From the NCBI RefSeq assembly GCF_026212465.1, contig NC_080050.1, forward strand, positions 34,058,130 through 34,122,129: a DNA stretch of 64,000 nt, in the 5' to 3' direction. The stretch comes from Amaranthus tricolor. Its lineage: Eukaryota; Streptophyta; Magnoliopsida; Caryophyllales; Amaranthaceae. Shown here in pieces: positions 1 through 14,472 of this stretch (position 1 is its first letter; every line of letters starts with the position of its first letter). The notes under the pieces are model-generated. The model was not told the DNA's origin and ran no database searches. It saw only the letters and a program-made list of their open reading frames with translations. Made by a program: the position numbers and the translations under genes.

Positions 1-3000
1 TCATTGTTATATGCTAGAAATTACGTTCTATAGGTGTGATTTTAAGGGTTTTTAAGCTTTTTTGGCACTTACACGAATAAAAAAGCTTAAATTTGGTTTG
101 TTTTGCACGAAACATGGAACAACACACTCTTTGGTATATATTATTGTGTTGAAGTGGTTATAATTGAAAACAATAGTCATATGATAGAAATTACGTGTTA
201 TGTTGAGATTTGATGTGGTATTAAGCTTTTTTGGCACCTTCGCACATAAAGTAGCCCAAACTTGCTTTGTTTTGCACGAAACTTGGCACACAACACTATT
301 TGGTATATATTATTGTGTTGAAGTGGTTAGAATTTAAAATGATAGTTATATGCTAGAAATTACGTGCTAAAGGTGTGATTTTAAGGGTTTTAAAGCTTTT
401 TTGGCACTTACACAAATAAAGTAGCTTAAAGTTGGTATGTTTTGCACGAAATTTGGAACAAAACACTCTTTGGTATATATTATTGTTTTGAAGTGGTTAG
501 AATTGAAAATAATTGTCATATGATAGAAATTACGTGTTAAGTTGCGATTTTATGCGTTTTTAAGCTTTTTTGGCACTTTCGCACATAAAGTAGCCCAAAC
601 TTGCTTTGTTTTGCACGTAACTTGGCACACAACACTATTTGGTATATGTTATTGTGTTGATGTGGTTAGAATTTAAAATCATAGTTATATGCTAGAAATT
701 ACGTTCTAAAGGTGTGATTTTAAGGGTTTTTAAGCTTTTTTGGCACTTACACGAATAAATTAGCTTAAATTTGGTTTGTTTTGCACGAAACATGGAACAA
801 CACACTCTTTGGTATATATTATTGTGTTGAAGTGGTTATAATTGAAAACAATAGTTATATGATAGAAATTACGTGTTATGTTGAGATTTGATGTGGTATT
901 ATGCTTTTTTGGCACTTTCGCACATAAAGTAGCCCAAACTTGCTTTGTTATGCACGAAACTTGGCACACAGCACTATTTGGTATATATTATTGTGTTGAA
1001 GTGGTTAGAATTTAAAATCATTGTTATATGCTAGAAATTACGTTCTATAGGTGTGATTTTAAGGGGTTTTAAGCCTTTTTGGCACTTACACGAATAAATT
1101 AGCTTAAATTTGGTTTGTTTTGCACGAAACATGGACTAAAACACTCTTTGCTATATATTATTGTGTTGAAGGGGTTATAATTGAAAGTAATAGTCATATG
1201 ATTGAAATTACGTGTTAAATTGCGATTTTATGTATTTTTAAGCTTTTTTGGCACTATCACACATAAAGTAGCCCAAACTTGCGTTGTTTTTCACGAAAGT
1301 TGGCACACAACACTATTTGGCATATATTATTGTGTTGAAGTGGTTAGAAATTAAAATGATAGTTATATGTTAGAAATTACGTGCTAAAGGTGTGATTTTA
1401 AGGGTTTTTTAAGCTTTTTTGGCACTTACGCGAATAAAGTAGCTTAAATTGGATATGTTTTGCACGAAATTTGGAACAAAACACTCTTTGGTACATATTA
1501 TTGTTTTGAAGTGGTTAGAATTGAAAATAATAGTCATATGATAGAAATTACGTGTTAAGTTGCGATTTTATGCGTTTTTAAGCTTTTTTGGCACTTTCGC
1601 ACATAAAGTAGCCCAAACTTGCTTTGCTTTGCACGTAACTTGGCACACAACACTATTTGGTATATGTTATTGTGTTGAAGTGGTTAGAATTTAAAATCAT
1701 AGTTATATGCTAGAAATTACGTTCTAAAGGTGTGATTTTAAGGGTTTTTAAGCTTTTTTGGCACTTACACGAATAAAAAAGCTTAAATTTGGTTTGTTTT
1801 GCACGAAACATGGAACAACACACTCTTTGGTATATATTATTGTGTTGAAGTGGTTATAATTGAAAACAATAGTCATATGATAGAAATTACGTGTTATGTT
1901 GAGATTTGATGTGGTATTAAGCTTTTTTGGCACCTTCGCACATAAAGTAGCCCAAACTTGCTTTGTTTTGCACGAAACTTGGCACACAACACTATTTGGT
2001 ATATATTATTGTGTTGAAGTGGTTAGAATTTAAAATCATTGTTATATGCTAGAAATTACGTTCTATAGGTGTGATTTTAAGGGGTTTTAAGCTTTTTTGG
2101 CACTTACACGAATAAATTAGCTTAAATTTGGTTTGTTTTGCACGAAACATGGAACAAAACACTCTTTGCTATATATTATTGTGTTGAAGGGGTTAGAATT
2201 GAAAATAATAGTCATATGATTGAAATTACGTGTTAAATTGCGATTTTATGTATTTTTAAGCTTTTTTGGCACTATCACACATAAAGTAGCCCAAACTTGC
2301 GTTGTTTTTCACGAAAGTTGGCACACAACACTATTTGGCATATATTATTGTGTTGAAGTGGTTAGAAATTAAAATGATAGTTATATGTTAGAAATTACGT
2401 GCTAAAGGTGTGATTTTAAGGGTTTTAAAGCTTTTTTGGCACTTACGCGAATAAAGTAGCTTAAATTGGATATGTTTTGCACGAAATTTGGAACAAAACA
2501 CTCTTTGGTACATATTATTGTTTTGAAGTGGTTAGAATTGAAAATAATAGTCATATGATAGAAATTACGTGTTAAGTTGCGATTTTATGCGTTTTTAAGC
2601 TTTTTTGGCACTTTCGCACATAAAGTAGCCCAAACTTGCTTTGCTTTGCACGTAACTTGGCACACAACACTATTTGGTATATGTTATTGTGTTGATGTGG
2701 TTAGAATTTAAAATCATAGTAATATGCTAGAAATTACGTTCTAAAGGTGTGATTTTAAGGGTTTTTAAGCTTTTTTGGCACTTACACCAATAAAAAAGCT
2801 TAAATTTGGTTTGTTTTGCACGAAACATGGAACAACACACTCTTTGGTATATATTATTGTGTTGAAGTGGTTATAATTGAAAACAATAGTCATATGATAG
2901 AAATTACGTGTTATGTTGAGATTTGATGTGGTATTAAGCTTTTTTGGCACCTTCGCACATAAAGTAGCCCAAACTTGCTTTGTTTTGCACGAAACTTGGC

Positions 3001-6000
3001 ACACAACACTATTTGGTATATATTATTGTGTTGAAGTGGTTAGAATTTAAAATCATTGTTATATGCTAGAAATTACGTTCTATAGGTGTGATTTTAAGGG
3101 GTTTTAAGCTTTTTTGGCACTTACATGAATAAATTAGCTTAAATTTGGTTTGTTTTGCACGAAACATGGAACAAAACACTCTTTGCTATATATTATTGTG
3201 TTGAAGGGGTTAGAATTGAAAATAATAGTCATATGATTGAAATTACGTGTTAAATTGCGATTTTATGTATTTTTAAGCTTTTTTGGCACTATCACACATA
3301 AAGTAGCCCAAACTTGCGTTGTTTTTCACGAAAGTTGGCACACAACACTATTTGGCATATATTATTGTGTTGAAGTGGTTAGAAATTAAAATGATAGTTA
3401 TATGTTAGAAATTACGTGCTAAAGGTGTGATTTTAAGGGTTTTAAAGCTTTTTTGGCACTTACGCGAATAAAGTAGCTTAAATTGGATATGTTTTGCACG
3501 AAATTTGGAACAAAACACTCTTTGGTATATATTATTGTTTTGAAGTGGTTAGAATTGAAAATAATAGTCATATGATAGAAATTACGTGTTAAGTTGCGAT
3601 TTTATGCGTTTTTAAGCTTTTTTGGCACTTTCGCACATAAAGTAGCCCAAACTTGCTTTGCTTTGCACGTAACTTGGCACACAACACTATTTGGTATATG
3701 TTATTGTGTTGAAGTGGTTAGAATTTAAAATCATAGTTATATGCTAGAAATTACGTTATAAAGGTGTGATTTTAAGGGTTTTTAAGCTTTTTTGGCACTT
3801 ACACGAATAAATTAGCTTAAATTTGGTTTGTTTTGCACGAAACATGGAACAACACACTCTTTGGTATATATTATTGTGTTGAAGTGGTTATAATTGAAAA
3901 CAATAGTCATATGATAGAAATTACGTGTTATGTTGAGATTTGATGTGGTATTAAGCTTTTTTGGCACCTTCGCACATAAAGTAGCCCAAACTTGCTTTGT
4001 TTTGCACGAAACTTGGCACACAACACTATTTGGTATATATTATTGTGTTGAAGTGGTTAGAATTTAAAATCATTGTTATATGCTAGAAATTACGTTCTAT
4101 AGGTGTGATTTTAAGGGTTTTTAAGCTTTTTTGGCACTTATACGAATAAATTAGCTTAAATTTGGTTTGTTTTGCACGAAACATGGAACAAAACACACTT
4201 TGGTATATATTATTGTGTTGAAGTGGTTAGAATTGAAAATAATAGTCATATGATAGAAATTACGTATTAACTTGCGATTATATGTGTTTTTAAGCTTTTT
4301 TTGCACTTTCGCACATAAAGTAGCCCAAACTTGCTTTGTTTTGCACGTAACTTGGCACACAACACTATTTGGTATATATTATTGTGTTGAAGTGGTTAGA
4401 ATTTAAAATGATAGTTATATGCTAGAAATTACGTGCTAAAGGTGTGATTTTAAGGGTTTTTAAGCTTTTTTGGCACTTACACGAATAAAGTAGCTTAAAT
4501 TTGATATGTTTTGCACGAAATTTGGAACAAAACACTCTTTGGTATATATTATTGTTTTGAAGTGGTTAGAATTGAAAATAATAGTCATATGATAGAAATT
4601 ACGTGTTAAGTTGCGATTTTATGCGTTTTTAAGCTTTTTTGGCACTTTCGCACATAAAGTAGCCCAAACTTGCGTTGTTTTGCACGTAACTTGGCACACA
4701 ACACTATTTGGTATATGTTATTGTGTTGAAGTGGTTAGAATTGAAAATCATAGTTATATGCTAGAAATTACGTTCTAAAGGTGTGATTTTAAGGGTTTTT
4801 AAGCTTTTTTGGCACTTACACGAATAAATTAGCTTAAATTTGGTTTGTTTTGCACGAAACATGGAACAACACACTCTTTGGTATATATTATTGTGTTGAA
4901 GTGGTTATAATTGAAAACAATAGTCATATGATAGAAATTACGTGTTATGTTGAGATTTGATGTGGTATTAAGCTTTTTTGGCACCTTCGCACATAAAGTA
5001 GCCCAAACTTGCTTTGTTTTGCACGAAACTTGGCACACAACACTATTTGGTATATATTATTGTGTTGAAGTGGTTAGAATTTAAAATCATTGTTATATGC
5101 TAGAAATTACGTTCTATAGGTGTGATTTTAAGGGTTTTTAAGCTTTTTTGGCACTTATACGAATAAATTAGCTTAAATTTGGTTTGTTTTGCACGAAACA
5201 TGGAACAAAACACACTTTGGTATATATTATTGTGTTGAAGTGGTTAGAATTGAAAATAATAGTCATATGATAGAAATTACGTATTAACTTGCGATTATAT
5301 GTGTTTTTAAGCTTTTTTTGCACTTTCGTACATAAAGTAGCCCAAACTTGCTTTGTTTTGCACGTAACTTGGCACACAACACTATTTGGTATATATTATT
5401 GTGTTGAAGTGGTTAGAATTTAAAATGATAGTTATATGCTAGAAATTACGTGCTAAAGGTGTGATTTTAAGGGTTTTTAAGCTTTTTTGGCACTTACACG
5501 AATAAAGTAGCTTAAATTTGATATGTTTTGCACGAAATTTGGAACAAAACACTCTTTGGTATATATTATTGTTTTGAAGTGGTTAGAATTGAAAATAATA
5601 GTCATATGATAGAAATTACGTGTTAAGTTGCGATTTTATGCGTTTTTAAGCTTTTTTGGCACTTTCGCACATAAAGTAGCCCAAACTGGCGTTGTTTTGC
5701 ACGTAACTTGGCACACAACACTATTTGGTATATGTTATTGTGTTGAAGTGGTTAGAATTGAAAATCATAGTTATATGCGAGAAATTACGTTCTAAAGGTG
5801 TGATTTTAAGGGTTTTAAGCTTTTTTGGCACTTACACGAATAAATTAGCTTAAATTTGGTTTGTTTTGCACGAAACATGGAACAACACACTCTTTGGTAT
5901 ATATTATTGTGTTGAAGTGGTTATAATTGAAAACAATAGTTATATGATAGAAATTACGTGTTATGTTGAGATTTGATGTGGTATTATGCTTTTTTGGCAC

Positions 6001-8709
6001 TTTCGCACATAAAGTAGCCCAAACTTGCTTTGTTATGCACGAAACTTGGCACACAGCACTATAATTACGTTCTATAGGTGTGATTTTAAGGGGTTTTAAG
6101 CCTTTTTGGCACTTACACGAATAAATTAGCTTAAACTTTGGTTTGTTTTGCACGAAACATGGAACAAAACACTCTTTGCTATATATTATTGTGTTGAAGG
6201 GGTTAGAATTGAAAGTAATAGTCATATGATTGAAATTACGTGTTAAATTGCGATTTTATGTATTTTTAAGCTTTTTTGGCACTATCACACATAAAGTAGC
6301 CCAAACTTGCGTTGTTTTTCACGAAAGTTGGCACACAACACTATTTGGCATATATTATTGTGTTGAAGTGGTTAGAAATTAAAATGATAGTTATATGTTA
6401 GAAATTACGTGCTAAAGGTGTGATTTTAAGGGTTTTTAAGCTTTTTTGGCACTTACGCGAATAAAGTAGCTTAAATTGGATATGTTTTGCACGAAATTTG
6501 GAACAAAACACTCTTTGGTACATATTATTGTTTTGAAGTGGTTAGAATTGAAAATAATAGTCATATGATAGAAATTACGTGTTAAGTTGCGATTTTATGC
6601 GTTTTTAAGCTTTTTTGGCACTTTCGCACATAAAGTAGCCCAAACTTGCTTTGTTTTGCACGTAACTTGGCACACAACACTATTTGGTATATGTTATTGT
6701 GTTGATGTGGTTAGAATTTAAAATCATAGTTATATGCTAGAAATTACGTTCTAAAGGTGTGATTTTAAGGGTTTTTAAGCTTTTTTGGCACTTACACGAA
6801 TAAATTAGCTTAAATTTGGTTTGTTTTGCACGAAACATGGAACAACACACTCTTTGGTATATATTATTGTGTTGAAGTGGTTATAATTGAAAACAATAGT
6901 TATATGATAGAAATTACGTGTTATGTTGAGATTTGATGTGGTATTATGCTTTTTTGGCACTTTCGCACATAAAGTAGCCCAAACTTGCTTTGTTATGCAC
7001 GAAACTTGGCACACAGCACTATTTGGTATATATTATTGTGTTGAAGTGGTTAGAATTTAAAATCATTGTTATATGCTAGAAATTACGTTCTATAGGTGTG
7101 ATTTTAAAGGGTTTTAAGCCTTTTTGGCACTTACACGAATAAATTAGCTTAAATTTGGTTTGTTTTGCACGAAACATGGAACAAAACACTCTTTGCTATA
7201 TATTATTGTGTTGAAGGGGTTAGAATTGAAAGTAATAGTCATATGATTGAAATTACGTGTTAAATTGCGATTTTATGTATTTTTAAGCTTTTTTGGCACT
7301 ATCACACATAAAGTAGCCCAAACTTGCGTTGTTTTTCACGAAAGTTGGCACACAACACTATTTGGCATATATTATTGTGTTGAAGTGGTTAGAAATTAAA
7401 ATGATAGTTATATGTTAGAAATTACGTGCTAAAGGTGTGATTTTAAGGGTTTTTAAGCTTTTTTGGCACTTACGCGAATAAAGTAGCTTAAATTGGATAT
7501 GTTTTGCACGAAATTTGGAACAAAACACTCTTTGGTACATATTATTGTTTTGAAGTGGTTAGAATTGAAAATAATAGTCATATGATAGAAATTACGTGTT
7601 AAGTTGCGATTTTATGCGTTTTTAAGCTTTTTTGGCACTTTCGCACATAAAGTAGCCCAAACTTGCTTTGCTTTGCACGTAACTTGGCACACAACACTAT
7701 TTGGTATATGATTTTGTGTTGAAGTGGTTAGAATTGAAAATCATAGTTATATGCTAAAAATTACGTTCTAAAGGTGTGATTTTAAGGGTTTTTAAGCTTT
7801 TTTGGCACTTACACGAATAAATTAGCTTAAATTTGGTTTGTTTTGCACGAAACATGGAACAACACACTCTTTGGTATATATTATTGTGTTGAAGTGGTTA
7901 TAATTGAAAACAATAGTCATATGATTGAAATTGCGTGTTAAATTACGATTTTATGTGTTTTTAAGCTTTTTTGGCACTTTCGCACATAAAGTAGCCCAAA
8001 CTTGCGTTGTTTTTCACTAAAATTGGCACACAACACTATTTGGTATATATTATTGTGTTGAAGTGGTTAGAATTTAAAATGATAGTTATATGCTAGAAAT
8101 TACGTGCTAAAGGTGTGATTTTAAGGGTTTTTATGCTTTTTTGGCACTTACACAAATAAAGTAGCTTAAAGTTGGTATGTTTTGCACGAAATTTGGAACA
8201 AAACACTCTTTGGTATATATTATTGTTTTGAAGTGGTTAGAATTGAAAATAATAGTCATATGATAGAAATTACGTGTTAAGTTGCGATTTTATGCGTTTT
8301 TAAGCTTTTTTGGCACTTTCGCACATAAAGTAGCCCAAACTTGCTTTGTTTTGCACGTAACTTGGCACACAACACTATTTGGTATATGTTATTGTGTTGA
8401 TGTGGTTAGAATTTAAAATCATAGTTATATGCTAGAAATTACGTTCTAAAGGTGTGATTTTAAGGGTTTTTAAGCTTTTTTGGCACTTACACGAATAAAT
8501 TAGCTTAAATTTGGTTTGTTTTGCACGAAACATGGAACAACACGATCTTTGGTATATATTATTGTGTTGAAGTGGTTATAATTGAAAACAATAGTTATAT
8601 GATAGAAATTACGTGTTATGTTGAGATTTGATGTGGTATTAAGCATTTTTGGCACTTTCGCACATAAAGTAGCCCAAACTTGCTTTGTTAGGCACGAAAC
8701 TTGGCACAC
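1..8709. repeat. Long HOR unit 1 (m = 7 hexamers), left edge outside window
   Basis: I followed one B-monomer landmark, the end of the TTGGCACAC motif, and its local variants. A TTAGGCACG-type monomer (called L here) ends at 8709, and the preceding L would lie just left of base 1. Between them are a landmark at 291, seven hexamer-spaced landmarks (969, 1987, 3004, 4021, 5038, 6054, 7014) and an N-type monomer (CACTAAAATTGG) ending at 8031. Allowing for a 58-base deletion near 6062, the unit equals 26 dimers, that is 5 + 3x7. The spacing was measured directly; the unit definition is my interpretation. Confidence 0.8.
970..7014. repeat. Run of consecutive 1017-bp hexamer HOR units
   Basis: Six consecutive periods run between equivalent landmarks at 969, 1987, 3004, 4021, 5038, 6054 and 7014. 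Five are 1016-1018 bp and the last is 960 bp because of a 58-base deletion. Each unit is A1-B1-A2-B2-A3-B3. Diagnostic differences include GATTTGATGTGGTATTAAGC in B1, CACTATCACACATAAAG in B2 and CACGTAACTTGG in B3. Neighbouring units tend to share the same variant: two with CGAATAAAAAAGC, then two with CGAATAAATTAGC, then two with GTTATGCACG. This looks like stepwise duplication of adjacent units. Confidence 0.85.
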
Positions 8710-11700
8710 AACACTATTTGGTATATATTATTGTGTTGAAGTGGTTAGAATTTAAAATCATTGTTATATGCTAGAAATTACGTTCTATAGGTGTGATTTT
8801 AAGGGTTTTTAAGCTTTTTTGGCACTTACACGAATAAAAAAGCTTAAATTTGGTTTGTTTTGCACGAAACATGGAACAACACACTCTTTGGTATATATTA
8901 TTGTGTTGAAGTGGTTATAATTGAAAACAATAGTCATATGATAGAAATTACGTGTTATGTTGAGATTTGATGTGGTATTAAGCTTTTTTGGCACCTTCGC
9001 ACATAAAGTAGCCCAAACTTGCTTTGTTTTGCACGAAACTTGGCACACAACACTATTTGGTATATATTATTGTGTTGAAGTGGTTAGAATTTAAAATGAT
9101 AGTTATATGCTAGAAATTACGTGCTAAAGGTGTGATTTTAAGGGTTTTAAAGCTTTTTTGGCACTTACACAAATAAAGTAGCTTAAAGTTGGTATGTTTT
9201 GCACGAAATTTGGAACAAAACACTCTTTGGTATATATTATTGTTTTGAAGTGGTTAGAATTGAAAATAATAGTCATATGATAGAAATTACGTGTTAAGTT
9301 GCGATTTTATGCGTTTTTAAGCTTTTTTGGCACTTTCGCACATAAAGTAGCCCAAACTTGCTTTGTTTTGCACGTAACTTGGCACACAACACTATTTGGT
9401 ATATGTTATTGTGTTGATGTGGTTAGAATTTAAAATCATAGTTATATGCTAGAAATTACGTTCTAAAGGTGTGATTTTAAGGGTTTTTAAGCTTTTTTGG
9501 CACTTACACGAATAAATTAGCTTAAATTTGGTTTGTTTTGCACGAAACATGGAACAACACACTCTTTGGTATATATTATTGTGTTGAAGTGGTTATAATT
9601 GAAAACAATAGTTATATGATAGAAATTACGTGTTATGTTGAGATTTGATGTGGTATTATGCTTTTTTGGCACTTTCGCACATAAAGTAGCCCAAACTTGC
9701 TTTGTTATGCACGAAACTTGGCACACAGCACTATTTGGTATATATTATTGTGTTGAAGTGGTTAGAATTTAAAATCATTGTTATATGCTAGAAATTACGT
9801 TCTATAGGTGTGATTTTAAGGGGTTTTAAGCCTTTTTGGCACTTACACGAATAAATTAGCTTAAATTTGGTTTGTTTTGCACGAAACATGGACCAAAACA
9901 CTCTTTGCTATATATTATTGTGTTGAAGGGGTTATAATTGAAAGTAATAGTCATATGATTGAAATTACGTGTTAAATTGCGATTTTATGTATTTTTAAGC
10001 TTTTTTGGCACTATCACACATAAAGTAGCCCAAACTTGCGTTGTTTTTCACGAAAGTTGGCACACAACACTATTTGGCATATATTATTGTGTTGAAGTGG
10101 TTAGAAATTAAAATGATAGTTATATGTTAGAAATTACGTGCTAAAGGTGTGATTTTAAGGGTTTTTAAGCTTTTTTGGCACTTACGCGAATAAAGTAGCT
10201 TAAATTGGATATGTTTTGCACGAAATTTGGAACAAAACACTCTTTGGTACATATTATTGTTTTGAAGTGGTTAGAATTGAAAATAATAGTCATATGATAG
10301 AAATTACGTGTTAAGTTGCGATTTTATGCGTTTTTAAGCTTTTTTGGCACTTTCGCACATAAAGTAGCCCAAACTTGCTTTGCTTTGCACGTAACTTGGC
10401 ACACAACACTATTTGGTATATGTTATTGTGTTGAAGTGGTTAGAATTTAAAATCATAGTTATATGCTAGAAATTACGTTCTAAAGGTGTGATTTTAAGGG
10501 TTTTTAAGCTTTTTTGGCACTTACACGAATAAAAAAGCTTAAATTTGGTTTGTTTTGCACGAAACATGGAACAACACACTCTTTGGTATATATTATTGTG
10601 TTGAAGTGGTTATAATTGAAAACAATAGTCATATGATAGAAATTACGTGTTATGTTGAGATTTGATGTGGTATTAAGCTTTTTTGGCACCTTCGCACATA
10701 AAGTAGCCCAAACTTGCTTTGTTTTGCACGAAACTTGGCACACAACACTATTTGGTATATATTATTGTGTTGAAGTGGTTAGAATTTAAAATCATTGTTA
10801 TATGCTAGAAATTACGTTCTATAGGTGTGATTTTAAGGGGTTTTAAGCTTTTTTGGCACTTACACGAATAAATTAGCTTAAATTTGGTTTGTTTTGCACG
10901 AAACATGGAACAAAACACTCTTTGCTATATATTATTGTGTTGAAGGGGTTAGAATTGAAAATAATAGTCATATGATTGAAATTACGTGTTAAATTGCGAT
11001 TTTATGTATTTTTAAGCTTTTTTGGCACTATCACACATAAAGTAGCCCAAACTTGCGTTGTTTTTCACGAAAGTTGGCACACAACACTATTTGGCATATA
11101 TTATTGTGTTGAAGTGGTTAGAAATTAAAATGATAGTTATATGTTAGAAATTACGTGCTAAAGGTGTGATTTTAAGGGTTTTAAAGCTTTTTTGGCACTT
11201 ACGCGAATAAAGTAGCTTAAATTGGATATGTTTTGCACGAAATTTGGAACAAAACACTCTTTGGTATATATTATTGTTTTGAAGTGGTTAGAATTGAAAA
11301 TAATAGTCATATGATAGAAATTACGTGTTAAGTTGCGATTTTATGCGTTTTTAAGCTTTTTTGGCACTTTCGCACATAAAGTAGCCCAAACTTGCTTTGT
11401 TTTGCACGTAACTTGGCACACAACACTATTTGGTATATGATTTTGTGTTGAAGTGGTTAGAATTGAAAATCATAGTTATATGCTAAAAATTACGTTCTAA
11501 AGGTGTGATTTTAAGGGTTTTTAAGCTTTTTTGGCACTTACACGAATAAATTAGCTTAAATTTGGTTTGTTTTGCACGAAACATGGAACAACACACTCTT
11601 TGGTATATATTATTGTGTTGAAGTGGTTATAATTGAAAACAATAGTCATATGATAGAAATTACGTGTTATGTTGAGATTTGATGTGGTATTAAGCTTTTT

Positions 11701-14472
11701 TGGCACCTTCGCACATAAAGTAGCCCAAACTTGCTTTGTTTTGCACGAAACTTGGCACACAACACTATTTGGTATATATTATTGTGTTGAAGTGGTTAGA
11801 ATTTAAAATCATTGTTATATGCTAGAAATTACGTTCTATAGGTGTGATTTTAAGGGGTTTTAAGCTTTTTTGGCACTTACACGAATAAATTAGCTTAAAT
11901 TTGGTTTGTTTTGCACGAAACATGGAACAAAACACTCTTTGCTATATATTATTGTGTTGAAGGGGTTAGAATTGAAAATAATAGTCATATGATTGAAATT
12001 ACGTGTTAAATTGCGATTTTATGTATTTTTAAGCTTTTTTGGCACTATCACACATAAAGTAGCCCAAACTTGCGTTGTTTTTCACGAAAGTTGGCACACA
12101 ACACTATTTGGCATATATTATTGTGTTGAAGTGGTTAGAAATTAAAATGATAGTTATATGTTAGAAATTACGTGCTAAAGGTGTGATTTTAAGGGTTTTA
12201 AAGCTTTTTTGGCACTTACGCGAATAAAGTAGCTTAAATTGGATATGTTTTGCACGAAATTTGGAACAAAACACTCTTTGGTATATATTATTGTTTTGAA
12301 GTGGTTAGAATTGAAAATAATAGTCATATGATAGAAATTACGTGTTAAGTTGCGATTTTATGCGTTTTTAAGCTTTTTTGGCACTTTCGCACATAAAGTA
12401 GCCCAAACTTGCTTTGTTTTGCACGTAACTTGGCACACAACACTATTTGGTATATGATTTTGTGTTGAAGTGGTTAGAATTGAAAATCATAGTTATATGC
12501 TAAAAATTACGTTCTAAAGGTGTGATTTTAAGGGTTTTTAAGCTTTTTTGGCACTTACACGAATAAATTAGCTTAAATTTGGTTTGTTTTGCACGAAACA
12601 TGGAACAACACACTCTTTGGTATATATTATTGTGTTGAAGTGGTTATAATTGAAAACAATAGTTATATGATAGAAATTACGTGTTATGTTGAGATTTGAT
12701 GTGGTATTATGCTTTTTTGGCACTTTCGCACATAAAGTAGCCCAAACTTGCTTTGTTATGCACGAAACTTGGCACACAGCACTATTTGGTATATATTATT
12801 GTGTTGAAGTGGTTAGAATTTAAAATCATTGTTATATGCTAGAAATTACGTTCTATAGGTGTGATTTTAAAGGGTTTTAAGCCTTTTTGGCACTTACACG
12901 AATAAATTAGCTTAAATTTGGTTTGTTTTGCACGAAACATGGAACAAAACACTCTTTGCTATATATTATTGTGTTGAAGGGGTTAGAATTGAAAGTAATA
13001 GTCATATGATTGAAATTACGTGTTAAATTGCGATTTTATGTATTTTTAAGCTTTTTTGGCACTATCACACATAAAGTAGCCCAAACTTGCGTTGTTTTTC
13101 ACGAAAGTTGGCACACAACACTATTTGGCATATATTATTGTGTTGAAGTGGTTAGAAATTAAAATGATAGTTATATGTTAGAAATTACGTGCTAAAGGTG
13201 TGATTTTAAGGGTTTTTAAGCTTTTTTGGCACTTACGCGAATAAAGTAGCTTAAATTGGATATGTTTTGCACGAAATTTGGAACAAAACACTCTTTGGTA
13301 CATATTATTGTTTTGAAGTGGTTAGAATTGAAAATAATAGTCATATGATAGAAATTACGTGTTAAGTTGCGATTTTATGCGTTTTTAAGCTTTTTTGGCA
13401 CTTTCGCACATAAAGTAGCCCAAACTTGCTTTGCTTTGCACGTAACTTGGCACACAACACTATTTGGTATATGATTTTGTGTTGAAGTGGTTAGAATTGA
13501 AAATCATAGTTATATGCTAAAAATTACGTTCTAAAGGTGTGATTTTAAGGGTTTTTAAGCTTTTTTGGCACTTACACGAATAAATTAGCTTAAATTTGGT
13601 TTGTTTTGCACGAAACATGGAACAACACACTCTTTGGTATATATTATTGTGTTGAAGTGGTTATAATTGAAAACAATAGTCATATGATTGAAATTGCGTG
13701 TTAAATTACGATTTTATGTGTTTTTAAGCTTTTTTGGCACTTTCGCACATAAAGTAGCCCAAACTTGCGTTGTTTTTCACTAAAATTGGCACACAACACT
13801 ATTTGGTATATATTATTGTGTTGAAGTGGTTAGAATTTAAAATGATAGTTATATGCTAGAAATTACGTGCTAAAGGTGTGATTTTAAGGGTTTTTAAGCT
13901 TTTTTGGCACTTACACAAATAAAGTAGCTTAAAGTTGGTATGTTTTGCACGAAATTTGGAACAAAACACTCTTTGGTATATATTATTGTTTTGAAGTGGT
14001 TAGAATTGAAAATAATAGTCATATGATAGAAATTACGTGTTAAGTTGCGATTTTATGCGTTTTTAAGCTTTTTTGGCACTTTCGCACATAAAGTAGCCCA
14101 AACTTGCTTTGTTTTGCACGTAACTTGGCACACAACACTATTTGGTATATGTTATTGTGTTGATGTGGTTAGAATTTAAAATCATAGTTATATGCTAGAA
14201 ATTACGTTCTAAAGGTGTGATTTTAAGGGTTTTTAAGCTTTTTTGGCACTTACACGAATAAATTAGCTTAAATTTGGTTTGTTTTGCACGAAACATGGAA
14301 CAACACGATCTTTGGTATATATTATTGTGTTGAAGTGGTTATAATTGAAAACAATAGTTATATGATAGAAATTACGTGTTATGTTGAGATTTGATGTGGT
14401 ATTAAGCATTTTTGGCACTTTCGCACATAAAGTAGCCCAAACTTGCTTTGTTAGGCACGAAACTTGGCACAC
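8710..14472. repeat. Long HOR unit 2 (17 dimers, m = 4)
   Basis: L-type monomer ends lie at 8709 and 14472, 5763 bp apart, exactly 17 x 339. Internal landmarks are at 9048, then 9726, 10743, 11760 and 12777 (1017 spacing), then the N-type monomer at 13794, then L. This fits a 5-dimer frame plus four hexamers. Confidence 0.85.
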
